Assembly (NCBI GenBank): GCA_023055355.1
Contig: JALJCS010000001.1
Coordinates: 108,330,881 to 108,394,880 of the forward strand
Source of the DNA: Agelaius tricolor
Taxonomy: Eukaryota > Chordata > Aves > Passeriformes > Icteridae
DNA length: 64,000 bases
Direction of reading: 5' to 3'
Shown here: positions 12,615 to 27,200 of the stretch, piece after piece
How the letters are laid out: every line of letters begins with the position of its first letter
Numbering within the stretch: position 1 is the first letter of the stretch
The notes under the pieces: model-generated
Database searches by the model: none
What the model was told of the DNA's origin: nothing
What the model saw: only the letters and a program-made list of their open reading frames with translations
Made by a program: the position numbers and the translations under genes

Positions 12615-13135
12615 GTCACAGATGGATGCTTCTGTCAATGCCAGTTTTAACCATTGACAGTGATGATGATAGATGATGTATACCTTCCCCCATGGCAAGA
12701 CACTAATTCAGAATGCATTTCCTGCCCTACATTCCTAAGATTGCCCATCACATTCCTTATCTTCTATTCTGCCACTTTTATTTTAAAAACTTGCCCACCC
12801 ATAACCACTACAGTCATCCACCTACCCTGCATCAGTTTCCAGTATCTCTTGGGACCTCCCAAACACACACAGGCAGAAAACAAACCAACCCAGACCTGAT
12901 GAGTGTTACCAGTCCTCTGTCTCACTTTTCTCCTTGCACTAGAGCATTTTCCAGAGGGCAGGATGGGGCTAAGGACTGTGCCTGAAGAGCCAGCCAAGCA
13001 AATGGGAATGTTGTGTACCATAAGATAAGGTGTCTTTTTAAAACCTTGTGGCAAGGCTATGGAAGGATAGGATTGGGGGTGTTATCCTGGGTTTAGCTTC
13101 CAAAAACTTATTAAAAATATGATTTTCCAGATTTC

Positions 13136-13175
<40 letters not shown>

Positions 13176-16100
13176 CTGTACTGCATGAAACCCATATTTG
13201 AATTTTGAAATTTTCAGACCTCTCAGCATCTTTGTCACTCACCTTTTTACTCCCTGAATTTGGATGTATGGCAAGGTTCCTGTGCAACAAGGGACCTGCT
13301 GAGGGGCAAAACTGTAGCTGGGGAGTCTGTTTTACAGCACATACCTCTGGGTGCTCCTGAACCTTGTGGCCTCCCCTGTCCTCCCTGCCATTGGGAACTG
13401 ATCACTCAGGTTTGCAGCTGGACCTGGCCTGTGGGATTCTGGATCCAGAAAACAGATGCAGTTTAGTTTGGGGGATGTATCTTGTAGGTAGATCTTTGTT
13501 TGGTACCATAGCTTGGGAACATGGGCCAGGAGATAGTCAGTTTTAAAGGATGATTTGACATCTACACATTTGAGAGGGAAGGTCATTCCTGCTCTGTTGC
13601 TTTCAAAACACCTGACAAACTTTAGGCACACTAGAACACAAGTATATAATGATCATATATATCAACACTATTACTTTTTCTTATTATAGTATTTTTTCTT
13701 TCTTATAATTCCTATTATTTTTCAGAGAAGTGTGTCATTGGGCTGTGCCTGTTGTCAAAGAATTCAGCTCTATAACTGAGAGCAACTTTGTAAGTGAAGA
13801 GTTAATAATCTAAAGCATATAAACAGTTGGGAAAAATAACTGCATAGAATAGCCAGTCTTGTCACACTTGCTTATATTATCATCTGCATAACTTCCTTGG
13901 AGCAAGAAGGGGGTGTGAAGCCTGGGAAGAAAGGAAGGGATTTGCAGGACAAGAAGCAGAATGGTTTACATCACTCTGAGCTATTATCTCAGGCTGTTAC
14001 TCACTTCCCTCCCTGAGCTCTTTGGGGCCACCTCAGAGAAATCAGTGGGATGAATTGTCTGTTTCATATGCTTTGGACAAACCCTCCGTAATTACAGCTC
14101 AGCTTTTCTGAAGACAATGTATGTATAAAAAGATTAACTTATGGAAAATTAAGCCGTGATAAAAACAGCTATTACAAAGTGCTAGAAACCATAGCCATAG
14201 CCAAAAAGTGGCACACAGCCACTGACTGTTGGGTGAAGTTTACTCGTACATTGTTTCTCTGTAACTTGAGTTACAGAAGCGAGGGAAAGTGACACCCTCC
14301 GGCATTCTGCTGCCTGAAACACGCGTGGGGTGCCAGAGAGGGCACCTGGCAGCACGGAGCAAAGGCACCCTGCTCACGGTGCTGGCAGCCACGTGGGACA
14401 AGCAGACAGGAATGCACAGGAAACAGCAGCAGCAGAAGGCTGCAGGGGATAAGCACTACAGGGGAGTTTAATTTATGGCTGCTGTCTTCCAGGGGCTGGA
14501 ACGAGCTTCCCATGAACAAGGCTCTCCCAGCAGAGCCCTGTGTTCAGGCCACCCATCCTGGATTAATTGTAGGGCTGCATGGAGCACCAAGATCATGCGC
14601 TGTGGAGCTGACCCAGACGTACAAAGCAGAAAACCAGAGTTTTGAAACTTTCATGTCATATGCAAGGATATTTAGGTCATGAGGTCAAGAGACTTTCTGA
14701 GCTGTCACATAAAAGTTGCTAAGACAGCCTAGCACCCACAGACTGTGCTTGGCTTCTACCTCCCTTGGCAAGTTTCACAGCTGACAAAACTTAATTTAGG
14801 GTGTTCCAGAATAAGACGTGCCAGATCTCACATTAATGATATACTGTATTACCTACACGTAAAAATATAGAATATGACAGACCACTGCAATGTTTCCACT
14901 TCTTGCAATGACCTAGTTTTTGGCTATTCATAAAAGCAGATGATAGCTATTTTATGATAGCTGAATCTTTGATTTTTGTACTGCACCTGAATAATTTAAC
15001 AAGGAACAAAAATTATTATCTAAACATATTAATCTACAAATTACACTCAGCTATATATATATAAAAGAGAAATACTATATTTTTTTCTGTCTTTCAAAAA
15101 AATACCATCAATAAGACTGGAACAGGAGTTGAATAATATTTTTGGCCAGTTTTCTATATATAGCCAGGGCATCAGATTCCTTGTGAATAAGAGAATCAAA
15201 ATCTAACCATAAAGGAATTAGTATTGATCTACTTACATACAAATTATACCCTTGTGTAATATTTAAATAAAATTTTGGGGAGGTATCTCTCCCCATGCAA
15301 GACCTGATTTATACATGGCTATGTATGTTAAAAATTATTTAACCTGCTGTTAAGCAAACTGGATTTCTGGATATGCTAACTCTGCAGAACTTGTGTGCTC
15401 CAAAGGTTTAATGTCCGTATCTAATCCTGATTATTCCTAATCTTAAATCGCAGAAAATCCTCTACTCCCCTGTGCAACACCTGATCTTGATTCCTGGCTT
15501 ACCTTATAAATACTTAATGGCTTATTAACATGAATCATCTCCTTTTTAAAATATATATTCTACATAAATAGGACCTCAGCACTGCTCACTCCTAAGCATC
15601 TCTCTCTTACAATATTATATCTTCTAGGCATTCTAGGTCTACTATAGAAGAAAAGAGCTGGACTCATCTAATTTTTGAACGCTTTCCTTCTGCTCCAAAT
15701 ACAGTGCAAATGCACGGGGAAGCAACATCAGAGGTTTGAGAGGACTTGCACCCACTCTTAACATACACCACAGTGCCAATTTTATCCACCCCATGCTTCT
15801 CTCTCTACAAGTCAGTCTGTGCCTAGGACTGTTGCTGGTCATTGCAACTAAGGTGTCTGTACTGCTAAATTGTTCAAGGAGTCCCTGGAAAAGTCTCACC
15901 CAGGCACAGGTCTCCCAAGCAATTCCCAGTCATAGCTAAGGAGCTGTCCAAGGGCAGGAACCATTTCCAATAGGACATGCATATGGCAACCCTCATTTAG
16001 AAACAAGGGCCATTACTGGCTGCTGTGTCAGTTAACTAGTTTGTTAATTAATTAATATGACTCGTAAGCCAATTCCTTCATGGATTAAATGTGACTTCAT

Positions 16101-19100
16101 TTTATTTTGAAGAGCAGATGATCCACACTGGGTATGGTAGAAGGAACGTCAAGCCTCCCACTAGGTGTTACCTTCATGCAGGCATCATCTCTTTCATGGT
16201 ATTTACATGGAAGCATGATCCATCTTCCTTGGTAAATCAATGGAAAATAAAGAACAAATAGAAAATGCCATTGCACCACTGAGCACTGTAGGCAGTTCTG
16301 CCTCCTCACCCAGCTCAGAAAGAGTGAAAAAGTATGTCAGGGACAGTCAAAGTTACGAAACTGCTCCTATCTGAGGAGTTTCTAAACACCCAAAGACAGA
16401 GTTGGGGGTGAGGAAGAATGTATAATAGATCTCTGTAAAGTCAGGAATAGCAGAGAAAAGGTGCAAACCAAGTGATTACGAGCATCAGTGAAATTTCCAG
16501 GTATGTTCAATATAAACAAAAGGAAGGATTACTGCAGACAGCACAAAGGAAACCAGAACTCATTGACACAGGACACTGTACTAACACAAAGTAGAAATGA
16601 GTTAGAGGAGCAGCTAAACAAGTTCCTAGGAAAAAAAGTTTGCCAAAGGCTGTTAAACACCAAGTCCTGGATACAACTTTGTCTCTTAAATGCCAGTAGA
16701 CCAGGAGAATGTACCAAGCATCACTATATGTTTTACATTCACTTCACAAATCACATTGATCATTGCCTGAGACTGAGATGCTGGGCTTTGCATTCAAATT
16801 ACTAAAATCTTTCTTATTTTTTGACCAGTCTATAATATAATCATCCTAATTCATTAATGTTCATTAACTAGAGTTCAAGCATTGATGAAAACCCAAATTT
16901 GTCTTATCTGAAAATTTTTTGGTTTGGATCTTTGGCCTATTTAAAGTGAAATAACTTTGAGGAAGAATGATAGCAGCAACTCCTCAGATACTGGTCTGCC
17001 AGATGTCCAAGATGTGCAGTTGAACACATGCTAGGGATAGTTTTAAAAGAACAAAGTTTCCATGCCTGTTGTTAAACGGATATATTATCATTACTGTAGC
17101 TCAGAGCTGGATTAACTTTGGATATACAAAAATAGCTTCAGCAGCTGTGCAAGGTGGGTTTTGACTCTGGAGATTAGTGTCTCACAGGAAGAAGAGATAC
17201 TCTAACAAAGTCTCTACTCACAACCATGTCTCAGAAATTAATGAAGTCAGGACAACTAAGGTCATGATTCTCTTCAGTAATAACACTGGAAAAGGTTGAC
17301 ATTATGTAGCTCTGGACCAAATTTCTGTTAAATGAGATCTTAATAAGTGAATTATGGAAAAATGGGCATCAATATAGCAAGTTCTAGTACACAAAGTCAC
17401 ACAAATTTTACTTAATATCTTGACAGACCTTTAAGCTTAGCTGTGAGAAAAAAAATTGCCCTGTTTTTCTCCATCTGTTCATCATCTTCTTTTTTCTTCA
17501 TATTTTTCCTTCCTTCCTTCAAACTCTGGCAAAGTAGATATGTTTTTGACAAGAAAACACTACACTATGAAAAGCTATACAGGTGAAAGGCATGGATTTT
17601 AGCTTCTTAACCTCCTAAGAATTTGGCAAATGAGCTTGTGCAGATCTGTATTTTTTACATATTTTTGTCTCTGCAGGATATAAGTTTAAATTAATTTTGC
17701 TGTCAGCACAACCATGGACTTAGTTAAAGGTCTACACCAGCTCTTGGTCAGCTAGGATTTATGGCCTCCACTTTCTTGAAAAAATATATACAATTACTGA
17801 TGCCTCAGCCCACAATGGAGCATCCTGGTATACTGCATTGTGACATATCTTAGTAGAAGATACCTTGATGGAAAAAGTAATCTTATTAAAGGGAAAAAGA
17901 GCATCTCAAATATACTCCCATGAAATCTTGATTTCCAAATATCACATTACACCCGTCCTTAGAATGCTGGAATCTACTCCTGCAGTTTATTCCATCCTTG
18001 AGCTGATTTATATATTAATACCTTATATAATCATATTAGAAATGTATGTGTGTGCCAAATTATGTTCCCACTGGTGCTGAGGTCAATGCAATTTACCATC
18101 AGTGAGGTGGAAATGCTGGCTGATTCAGAGATCAGTGGAAAACAGTGCAACTGACATCACTGCCTGAGAGGAAAACTAACAGAGATACAAAAGGGCAGCA
18201 AGACAAGCACTGTCTAGACTTCTGAGCATATTGCCTTGACATCCTAAAGACCTTGAATTTTCAATTCCTTTGCATCTCCCTTAAGCACATGCTGTTTCCT
18301 CCTCCATTCATGGTCCATATGCATAAATCAGTAGCCATCATTACAGCCTTGTGATGAACTCAACAGCATAGCTGAATCCTCCCAGGATCCTGTCAGGAAA
18401 GAGCTGGCTGTGGATAGTTTTTTATCTCCTTTTTGTACTTTAAAGACCAAGGTAAGAAGCCTTCCAAGTGGTGCCTTGTAGATATATAAGTTTCTTGGAA
18501 AGGGATTGAGGTGAGACACAGTTCAGCTGAGGAAGAAAACTCATCCTACTCTTGGTATATAAGACAGGGTTTTCAACACTTTCCCACATGAGTCCAGCTA
18601 ATTTATAGGTTTAAGTGCAGAGATAATAACATAGGGTTATGGGTTTTTTTTTTCCTTTTCTGGCTGATCTTTTTTAACTCGCTTTTCATCCAGTTCAATT
18701 AACCAAAGTTTAACTGACCAACTGGACAAGCCTAGTTTCTAGTGTAATGCAGCAAAGATGCAAGCTTGGGAGTTTTGATGGTGTGAATTCGAACGTGACA
18801 TTCCACAACAAATGAAAAAAAAAAAATCAGTAAATTTCACCAAATCTTCAACCTTCTATTCTGAAGTTCAAAAAATGTTGAGGAGGGTTTTTGTTTGTTT
18901 TTTTTATGAAGGGGAGCTGATGACCAGTTCCAGAGTATGCCAAAATGTAATGCTGTAAAAAGGACAAGAAAGCAATTTCACAGTTATGACATAGATTGTT
19001 GGTCACAATCACAATCAATTCCTTTCCTGCTGACATTACAACTTGGTAGTTGGAAAGCCTAATTCCTGTAGTGTTTTATGGATAGGTGAAACAGTTATTA

Positions 19101-22100
19101 GGGAACAGCAGGACAAAAAAAATTCTTTGAAGAAAAAATAAGTTCACTTTGATCAGTGTAATAAATGGAACATTGTCTTTAGGGAGAAGGGCTGATGGCA
19201 TTTTTTACTCCAGATCATCCTCTTCTCTGGAAGCTTGCTCTATCTCTGTCTTTCTTTCACAGAGAAAGTAGAGCCCCCAGCCCTTCCTTAGTTCCTTCAG
19301 CTGAGCACTGAATTGTCCAAGGGTTCAGATGTGGTGGTACTCTAAAGGTCAGTACATAATCTGCAATGTGGGTCACATTTGCCACATGAAGTCAGCAGAA
19401 CAATGGTACTTTGCTCCATGAAAGTTTGCCTCTAACTACTTTGTTGTCTTTCATACACATAGTAAATGTGTATGTCCCAAGTTTCATTTCCTTCATGCTC
19501 TATTACAATTTTGTTTGAGGCTCTAAAAGGACAGGAGAATTGGTCTGCTGCTAGATCTCTCCTGGTTAGATAAAATTCTTTGGACAAAATTAATTTATTA
19601 GCAGCCTCTATGTAGTTTGCATATCACTTACATAGTGTCCTGCAGGTTTTTCAAAGAACAGGCTTATTTCCTTAGTACCAGTGCAAGTTGGTAGAAGGAG
19701 TGTCCAAGTTCACCTAAAACAAAATATAAGTAGGAAAGGGATAAAAGATTATTTAATTTCAGTATATTGAAGGATGGCTCTTCACTTGTCGAGTCCTGGG
19801 GTAGACATTTTGGAAGGTGGAGAGAATAGCAGCATTGTTCAATGGAATCTCTCAAGAAAAGGGACAATGAGCTTTACACAAAATATGGACCATGTCAGGA
19901 GTGCCTTGGAATGGGGGAGCAAAGAGAAACGAAATAGCAGCTTCATTTATAGGATTTTTATTTGCTCCCAGTCTATTTTCTTCTGTGTCAACAGGGATTC
20001 AGCAGGAGCATTCATGCAGGAGAGTGCAGGTGACAGGACAGCCAGCTCTGGGAGGGGGCAGTGCTGCCACATCTCCAACTGACATTCCACATTCTGCTTC
20101 CCACTGAACTCAATTTGTGGTGATGAAGTCATTTGTTAGCAAGATGTCAGTTCCTGTCTCCAATCAGTCTATTTGTTAAAATCATTAAAACCAAACAAAA
20201 CCACAACTTTGTGATCCTTCCTGTGCTGTTCCTTGCACTTATTAAAAGCTCTCAACTGCCTAGCTATTCCATTATCCTTTTTCAAGTAGGTTATTTATAT
20301 TTCTTCCGTAATGCCTGCAGAAAATATGACAACAGTGAGATTACTGGTAAGCTGTAACCACTGTTAACTCATTGATTTCTGATACCTTCTTATCAATTTT
20401 CATTCTTATTTTGAATTGCAAGCTCTTTACTGAAGATTTTTTTCCTCTCCACTTGCATGAATCCTTAAAAAAGACATGTCAGGTAAGAAAAAAGCAAGCA
20501 AGAAAAAGAATTCACCCCACATAATCTAATTCACCTATTCTCTGCTTCACTCACTTTTTAAACTCTAGGTGCATTTCAGTAAAGTTGTACATGGCTACAG
20601 TTCAGCTTGCACAGACAGAGCCTGGAGGGTGAATCAGTGCAGGATGATGGAGGTTCAGCTGAAATTCCCTCTGGTTTTAACAGTCTCTTTTTTTTTCTGA
20701 CCATAGAGATAATGAAGGGGTAAATGCCTTATCTCCTCCTTTCCTCATTCTTGCTATTTACCCCCTCAAAGTTCCTGACTGATTATTCAAATTAAAAAAA
20801 AAAAAAAAGAAAAAAAGTAATTCTTTTTTACTTCAGACTTCCAGCTGTGTTAGCGTATCTGTTTATTTACATGTTTCCAGGTCTGGCTAAGCACAATAGG
20901 ATGGTTCTACAGAGCTGAATGAGGCTTGTCTCCCCTTATTAAGTGTCAGTTTATAATTGAGTGGCACAGGGATTTTTAAGGAGAATTAGTTATCCAAACC
21001 CAGAAAAGGCCAAATGAAGGCTATAAGGAAGTGTTCTGTAACAATATCTATGTCTGTTTATATATCTATATCATCTATCTATAATAAGGAGTTACAGAAA
21101 ATTCCTTGTTGTGGTTTGGTTTCCATAGAATTTTCCTAAGGGTTCCACTATTAACTTTTAAGTACCATATGTAGCATGTCACCAAGCTGAAGTGCATGAA
21201 TCCCATTTGTCACCTATATTAAGGAAAGGGCATGCTGAGGCAGACAGTTGTCTAGGCTTTCTGACTGTTCCTCAGATTGGTAGTTATTTTTTTTAGAAAG
21301 GCAGTGAGAGTTGTGGTTAACAAATTTTGTGGAAAATTCTTTTCTCTAAGAGAGATTCTTTTCTCTCTTTCATTAAGAGATGTTTTCATTCTTGTGCAGT
21401 AAAAACGGAAAATGAGAGAATCTTATTCCCATCAGAGAAAGAATTTTTAGCAGGCAGATTAGACTTCCCAAATTCCATTGTACAAATTAGCCTTAATTTC
21501 TATATCCTTAGAGTGAGGTTAATATTTTTGTAAGTACCAAAAATAACTCCCTGGAAGTATGCTAAGTGGCAAGCAGCACTGATACACTGCATAACACGTA
21601 CAATTAGGGGAGCGCTGACCTTACCTGATTATAATCTTCAACCAGTAACCAACAAATAGAAAAGAATTTCTTAGGCCATCAAAAAATTCTTCAGTCATTC
21701 AAAGAGTCTTGAATTACTGTCATGAAACACTCAAATGAACACTTATTTGAGATGAACTTTGAGTAATGAATTTACTTACGTTTAGTAAGCAAATATATAT
21801 GTATCTATTATAGTACGCCTAATCTATAACTTTGGAATACCTTCCTTTTTTCAAAATTACTTTTTACTTCAAAAATGGTTGAATATTTGCCCCAATTTCC
21901 TTAATGTAGAATATTTATTTCACGTAATTACAGTGGTGTTCATTTCTGTTCTAGTAAGACATCTTGTGTTTGATATGTTTGTGTTTAGTGCATTGTAAAT
22001 TTTATGATTCTTTTAAATTCATATTGTATGGTTAGAGGGATTTACCTCAAATCAGATCATAATCTGAGAGTATCTCAACTAGCTACTGTATGTAAATCAG

Positions 22101-23570
22101 TGGTATAGAAGTTACAACAAAATATGTAAATATAGGTACACACACTTTTTTAAACTGAAAGGTGATGAAAACTGAGGAAACTTGTTTTTATTTTATCAGA
22201 TCAGATCTGTGATTCCCTTTGTCTTAATGCAAAGCTGAACACTTCCTTAAATATAAAATTCTACACATGACATTCTCAGATGTTTTCTCAGAGAAGCTTT
22301 CAAAGCTGATGTTTTATTTACTCAGATCTCTGTGGTCTATGGTAAATCTTTAAAAGTTCAGTTGTTTCAGCTTTGCTAATGGCCTAATTAACCTCTATGT
22401 TTGTATAATCAAATTCAATTTACTTAAATTTTTAAGGTTTTACTTCATAAGAAAAATAGTCTAATGAATAGGCTACTAAGCTGAAATTGAAGTTACAGCA
22501 GCTCACTTTTCAACTCAATCATATGGCCATCAGCAATAACAAGAAAATAAAGTATTTTAGTCTATGTTTCCTATCTGTAAAATTAGGAGAACACTTCTAT
22601 TTCTTTCATGGTTGTCAAAAGAAATAAAATTCATTAATGGCTATGAGGTTTTCAGATCCTGAGATGAAAAACATACAGATGCACATACAGTAGTAAACTA
22701 AACAGTGACAGAAGATGGGTCTGAACACAGGAACCCATTCATCTGCATAAACATTGAACCAATTAGGTTTTTTTTCTAAGTAATGTAGGGCACAACTCAC
22801 AAGTTAGAAGGAGAAGGCACCATTTCCAATTATGGGGTTGTACCTGGCCACTATTTGAAATTTAGAGAGTTTAATAATACGGACCTTGGCTACCCCAAGT
22901 CAACTGGCCAAGAGACAAAGACATGGAGCCAATTAGTCCTGAGATGCACTTTCTCTATGCCCATAACTGATGGGTGCATTTCCTGGTGATAAAATCAGAT
23001 CTGCATGCCACAATATACAGTGCATTACTGTTTTAAGTGAGCAGATTTGAGGAAGGAAACATTTCCCATTCCACAACAATCACTTTTTGGAAAACTCTCT
23101 GGTCTGCACATTGTAGATGCTCAGAAAACAAAGGATTTTCCAATTTTTCTTTCTTTTTTAACTGAGAGACAGAGAACAAGATGCCACATTGGTTACCTCT
23201 GCTCCCAAAAAAACGTTTAAGAGACTTGTTTAAAGCCATTGTCTGGATTCAGCAGGCAAATTATTTCTTACTTGACCATCTCCAATTTGTACAATGCACT
23301 TATTATATCATATTAAACTCTAACAAATTCTGCTTGGAATTACCCAAGTATTTGACCAGGTGAGTTCATGTCCTAAGAGCTACAGTTTTTTCAATGTCCT
23401 TAATTTTGACACAGCCTTACATGAGCACTGATCTTGCAAGCTGTTCCACCCAAGTGAGCCCATGCAGCTCTGCACAGCTCCAGCAGAATTGCAGATATAA
23501 GTTTCACCTAGGTTAGCATTTTTTACCATAACTAAAGCCATCTTTTACATGGCTTGCCTTATTTCACACA
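12615..23570. other. Gene-free AT-rich DNA
   Basis: Only the TG microsatellite and scattered A or T runs stand out. Open frames are short and match no family I recognise. Confidence 0.6.
13137..13170. repeat. (TG)17 microsatellite
   Basis: Uninterrupted TG dinucleotide repeat in gene-free DNA. Confidence 0.97.
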
Positions 23571-24225
23571 TCACAGAATCAAAGACTCACTGAGAAAGGG
23601 ACCTCTGGAGATCATCCAATCCTCCTCTGCTCAAAATAATGATGCCCGTCAAAATTTAATTATCTTTAAGGATGGAGATTCCACCTCTCTGGACAACCTA
23701 TGTCAGCATTTGATCATCTTCAAAGTTGTTTAAAAGGAATTTCCAGTATTTCTGCTTGTGTCCATTGCCTCTTGCGTTTTCACTGAGCATAACCAAGAAC
23801 TTGGCTCTGTCTTCTCTCCTTCTCCCATTAGGTATTTGTTATATTCATTGCTCAGGTTCCCCCTGAGCCTTCTGTTCTTCAGGCTAAACAGTTCCAGCTC
23901 TCTCAGCCTCTTCTCACATGGCAGATGCCCTAATCCCTGAATCATCTACGTGGCCCATTGCAGGACTCACTCCAGCTTATCTTTCCTGTTCAGTTTGACA
24001 TCAACCAGAACCCCCATCTCATTTACTGCCACGATGCTTTCCAGCTAGGCACCTCCAACATTTGCTGATGGGTGGAATTGTTCTTTCCTAGGTGCAAAAC
24101 TTGTGTCTTCTCCTGGTTGAACTTAGGGGATGCCTCTCAACCCATTGCTCCAGCCCATCCAGGTCCCACTGAATGGCACTGTGACTGTCTGACCTATCAA
24201 TCACTCTTTGCAGCTTTGCACTTGA
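23571..24225 (-). mobile_element. CR1 LINE fragment
   Basis: The plus strand begins ATCACAGAATCAAAGACTC and continues with CR1-type blocks in complement: GGAGATTCCACCTCTCTGG, CTGAGCCTTCTGTTCTTCAGG, and GTGCAAAACTTGTG. The short open frames across it are antisense shadows. Confidence 0.82.
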
Positions 24226-27200
24226 GCAAGAAAAATGCTTTTATAACTCATCTATTAAATTTATCTTTAAAAAGCCTCTAATTTCTCTAAGACACTTGTT
24301 AGCCTTTGTGCAGGCTCTTTCTGGGTTTTGTCTCATAGAAAGTGTAAGGCAACTCAACTCTCTCCCTGCAAAAATCCACATCAAAGCTACCATGACTTTT
24401 AAAGAGAAAAGGGATATTTTCGTTGGGTCTTTTCTTCATGTCTGTTCCTTTTCATAGAATTCATCTCAAGTTTACAACTCTTGTCAATCCTGGGATACAC
24501 TCCTAAAATGGACTGTTCTTCAAACAAAATTGTTGTAAGCAATAAAATGCCTTCAAGGGTCTTCCATTGCACAGGAAAGCAAAGTAATGCAAGGAAATAA
24601 AATCTTTGTCTTAGTAAATTCCCTTTCAAAAGTAAAACTGAATCTTTATAGAGTCCTGCAGGATCAGAGGAACTTGGTAGAAACCAAGACTTTGGAAGAG
24701 GTATTTGCAGTGTTTTTTAGTTTTTTTCTAGAAACAATGTTTGAAGAGAAGCTGGAAAAGGCAAAATCCTTGACATATGGCAGGTTCTGAAACAATGATC
24801 AGGATATCAGTATGTTTGAAAGGGTAAGAAGGGTAATGCAAGATCCAAACCAAGTACTATATTTAAAATATGCAGTTATTCCAGATGAGTGTCACTTAAT
24901 TTCAGAGGATTGTCAGTTTATAATCTTTTATTAGTGTAACCCTTGATTATGCAAGGCAAAAACTAAAACAAATACAAACCATGCATATGGTGGCAAATAT
25001 CTTCTGCTTTTTCCAAGAATGTCTTACCCACTACTTGCTTTGTATGTTGCCACTGGAGAGTTTATATCAATCCAGTCTTCATCTCTCTCATGAATGCTTT
25101 ATCCCTTTACTTCTTTCCAGGCTTGTTTGTTAGATTTTCCTCCTTCTTCTGAAGAAAGCAATCTTGATAGGTTTTGCTAATGATCATGCCCTCTACACTA
25201 ACTATAAAACACATATAATTAATGATGGAAGCAAAAGGTTAAGTAAACTAAAGGTCATGACAATTGAGGCTGATTTCATTAGACAGCATTGGTATGTTAT
25301 TGCTCCCAATGCAGAAATCTAGGTTTAAAGATAATGCATTCATTAAACTGGGCCACAGGAAATGATCATTCTTCTGTTACTGTTGGGTCACCTGCAACTC
25401 TTAATTTAATTAGGGTCATAAGAAGACACTGCTAACAAATAACCTGAAAATTACATGTGAGTGTGCTTTCATCAAAATGACTCACATTTTGATCTTCCAC
25501 ATTTACTCATTGGGTAAAATTTCCCAGTATGAAAAATCAATCTTATATACAAGGGTGGAAAATTCAGTGACACTGATTTGTGTCACTTCCATTTTCATCT
25601 CTTGGTAATAAGAGAGGAATAGGACACTTGGGTCCATGTGTTTTGAAAAAATAACAAGCTAGGATTAGGAAAGGGATACTTTGTCACATGAAAACTGAAG
25701 CATGGTACTTAAAGAAACACACAAAAATGGCAACTTTCAGCTCCCTACATTAAGGATATGTTGCTGAAGTACAAATAAACTGCTTGGGAAAAGGACAGTA
25801 TTTAAAACTAGAAAGTACATTCTTGGCTACTTAATTACATATTGGTCTATATAAATTGTAGCACTGGAGGTCCAGAATAATTTCTTTGATACCTCCAGTG
25901 CCTGCAGCGGAGTTTTTCTACCAACAAATTTAGCCAAAATTACTAAGCCTAATAGCTTCAGAGTCTCAGTCAGCTTATGCAGTGTTCTGTTCCTGAGAGA
26001 GAAAAATGTCAGACACCTAGATGTCTCTAATATATTCACAGTTCATCACTCAACTTTTCAGCTGCTGAGTGTCACTCCTGCCTTCTCTCTTCCTCCATGT
26101 CCACCTAGCTCTGGCATGGAGTCTTCTCTTCTGTGGCTTCATTAACCAGCCAAATATTACTGCTACTCACATAGCTGGTCCTTCAGTGACTGTCAAATTT
26201 TTGACGCTCCAGTTTCTCTGCCCTCCTTTTCATCATCAGGATTTCTTCCTTGATTGCTTGGAGAATCTTTGCCTCTGCCGCCATTCTGCAGCTAACCAAT
26301 TTGTTCCCTTCATTTTGAGCCTCAGACATGGCTTTGTTATTTATACTGCAGAATCTGTTGGAAAAAGTTGTGAGATCTTTCTGTTTCCACAGAAAGCTGA
26401 TTCTCCACTTCCTAGTTCAGCTTTTACTTTGGCCAAGGAACCCTTCTTTTTCTCTGCAATTTTTATTTCTGTCTGTTATCTGTCACGTTTTTGGGGGTTT
26501 TTTTGGTTTTTTTTTTGTTTGGTTGGTTGGGTTTTTTTGCATTTCTTGCTTTTTTACAAGAATAAATAAGTAGGATTTGTGAGGATCTCCCTTCAATGCT
26601 TCCTTCCCCACTCAGATTTTAACTTGGACTCTGCCTAATTGAAATTTTCCAAATTTCTTCTGATAGTGAGTACAATGGGACTTAAACTATTCTGACTTTT
26701 AGTCAGAAAAAAACTTCAAAATGTATTAAAAAGCCAAGCTTTTATTTCCATTGTCTTTTTTATTTATTTATTTTAAATGGTATGGGAAATATGAAGAAAG
26801 ACTCTTCTGTATCAAAGCAGTCTCCATTTGAATCAGTGTCACTTTCAATCAGTTCACCCTTTAGCAATGTGGTTTATTTCTGCAATTAACCTATGGGTGA
26901 ATTCTGATTGACTGAAACTGAAGTGGCAGAGGTAAGCCAGGAGTGAAACAAAATCTTTTGAGACAATATTTTTGAGTAGTTTAAGCCTTGCTTATCAATT
27001 AATGTTTCATTCTTAAAATTCAAGAGTAACAATAAGAGTGATGCTGCGAATGAAGGCTCGGACATTATTATTCTAGTTGCATATTATTCTAGTCCAGTGG
27101 AAATGCAGAGAAGCTCTTTTTAAATCATGTTAACTTCTCTGCTTGGTTTTTCAATATTCAATAGAATAGGGAAATGCTGACCTAACTGACTGTAATTAGT

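Noticed and set aside
26069..26569. 166-codon hydrophobic frame
   Set aside because: The C-terminal part is a T-rich tract (Phe/Leu/Trp); no family recognised and no splice support.
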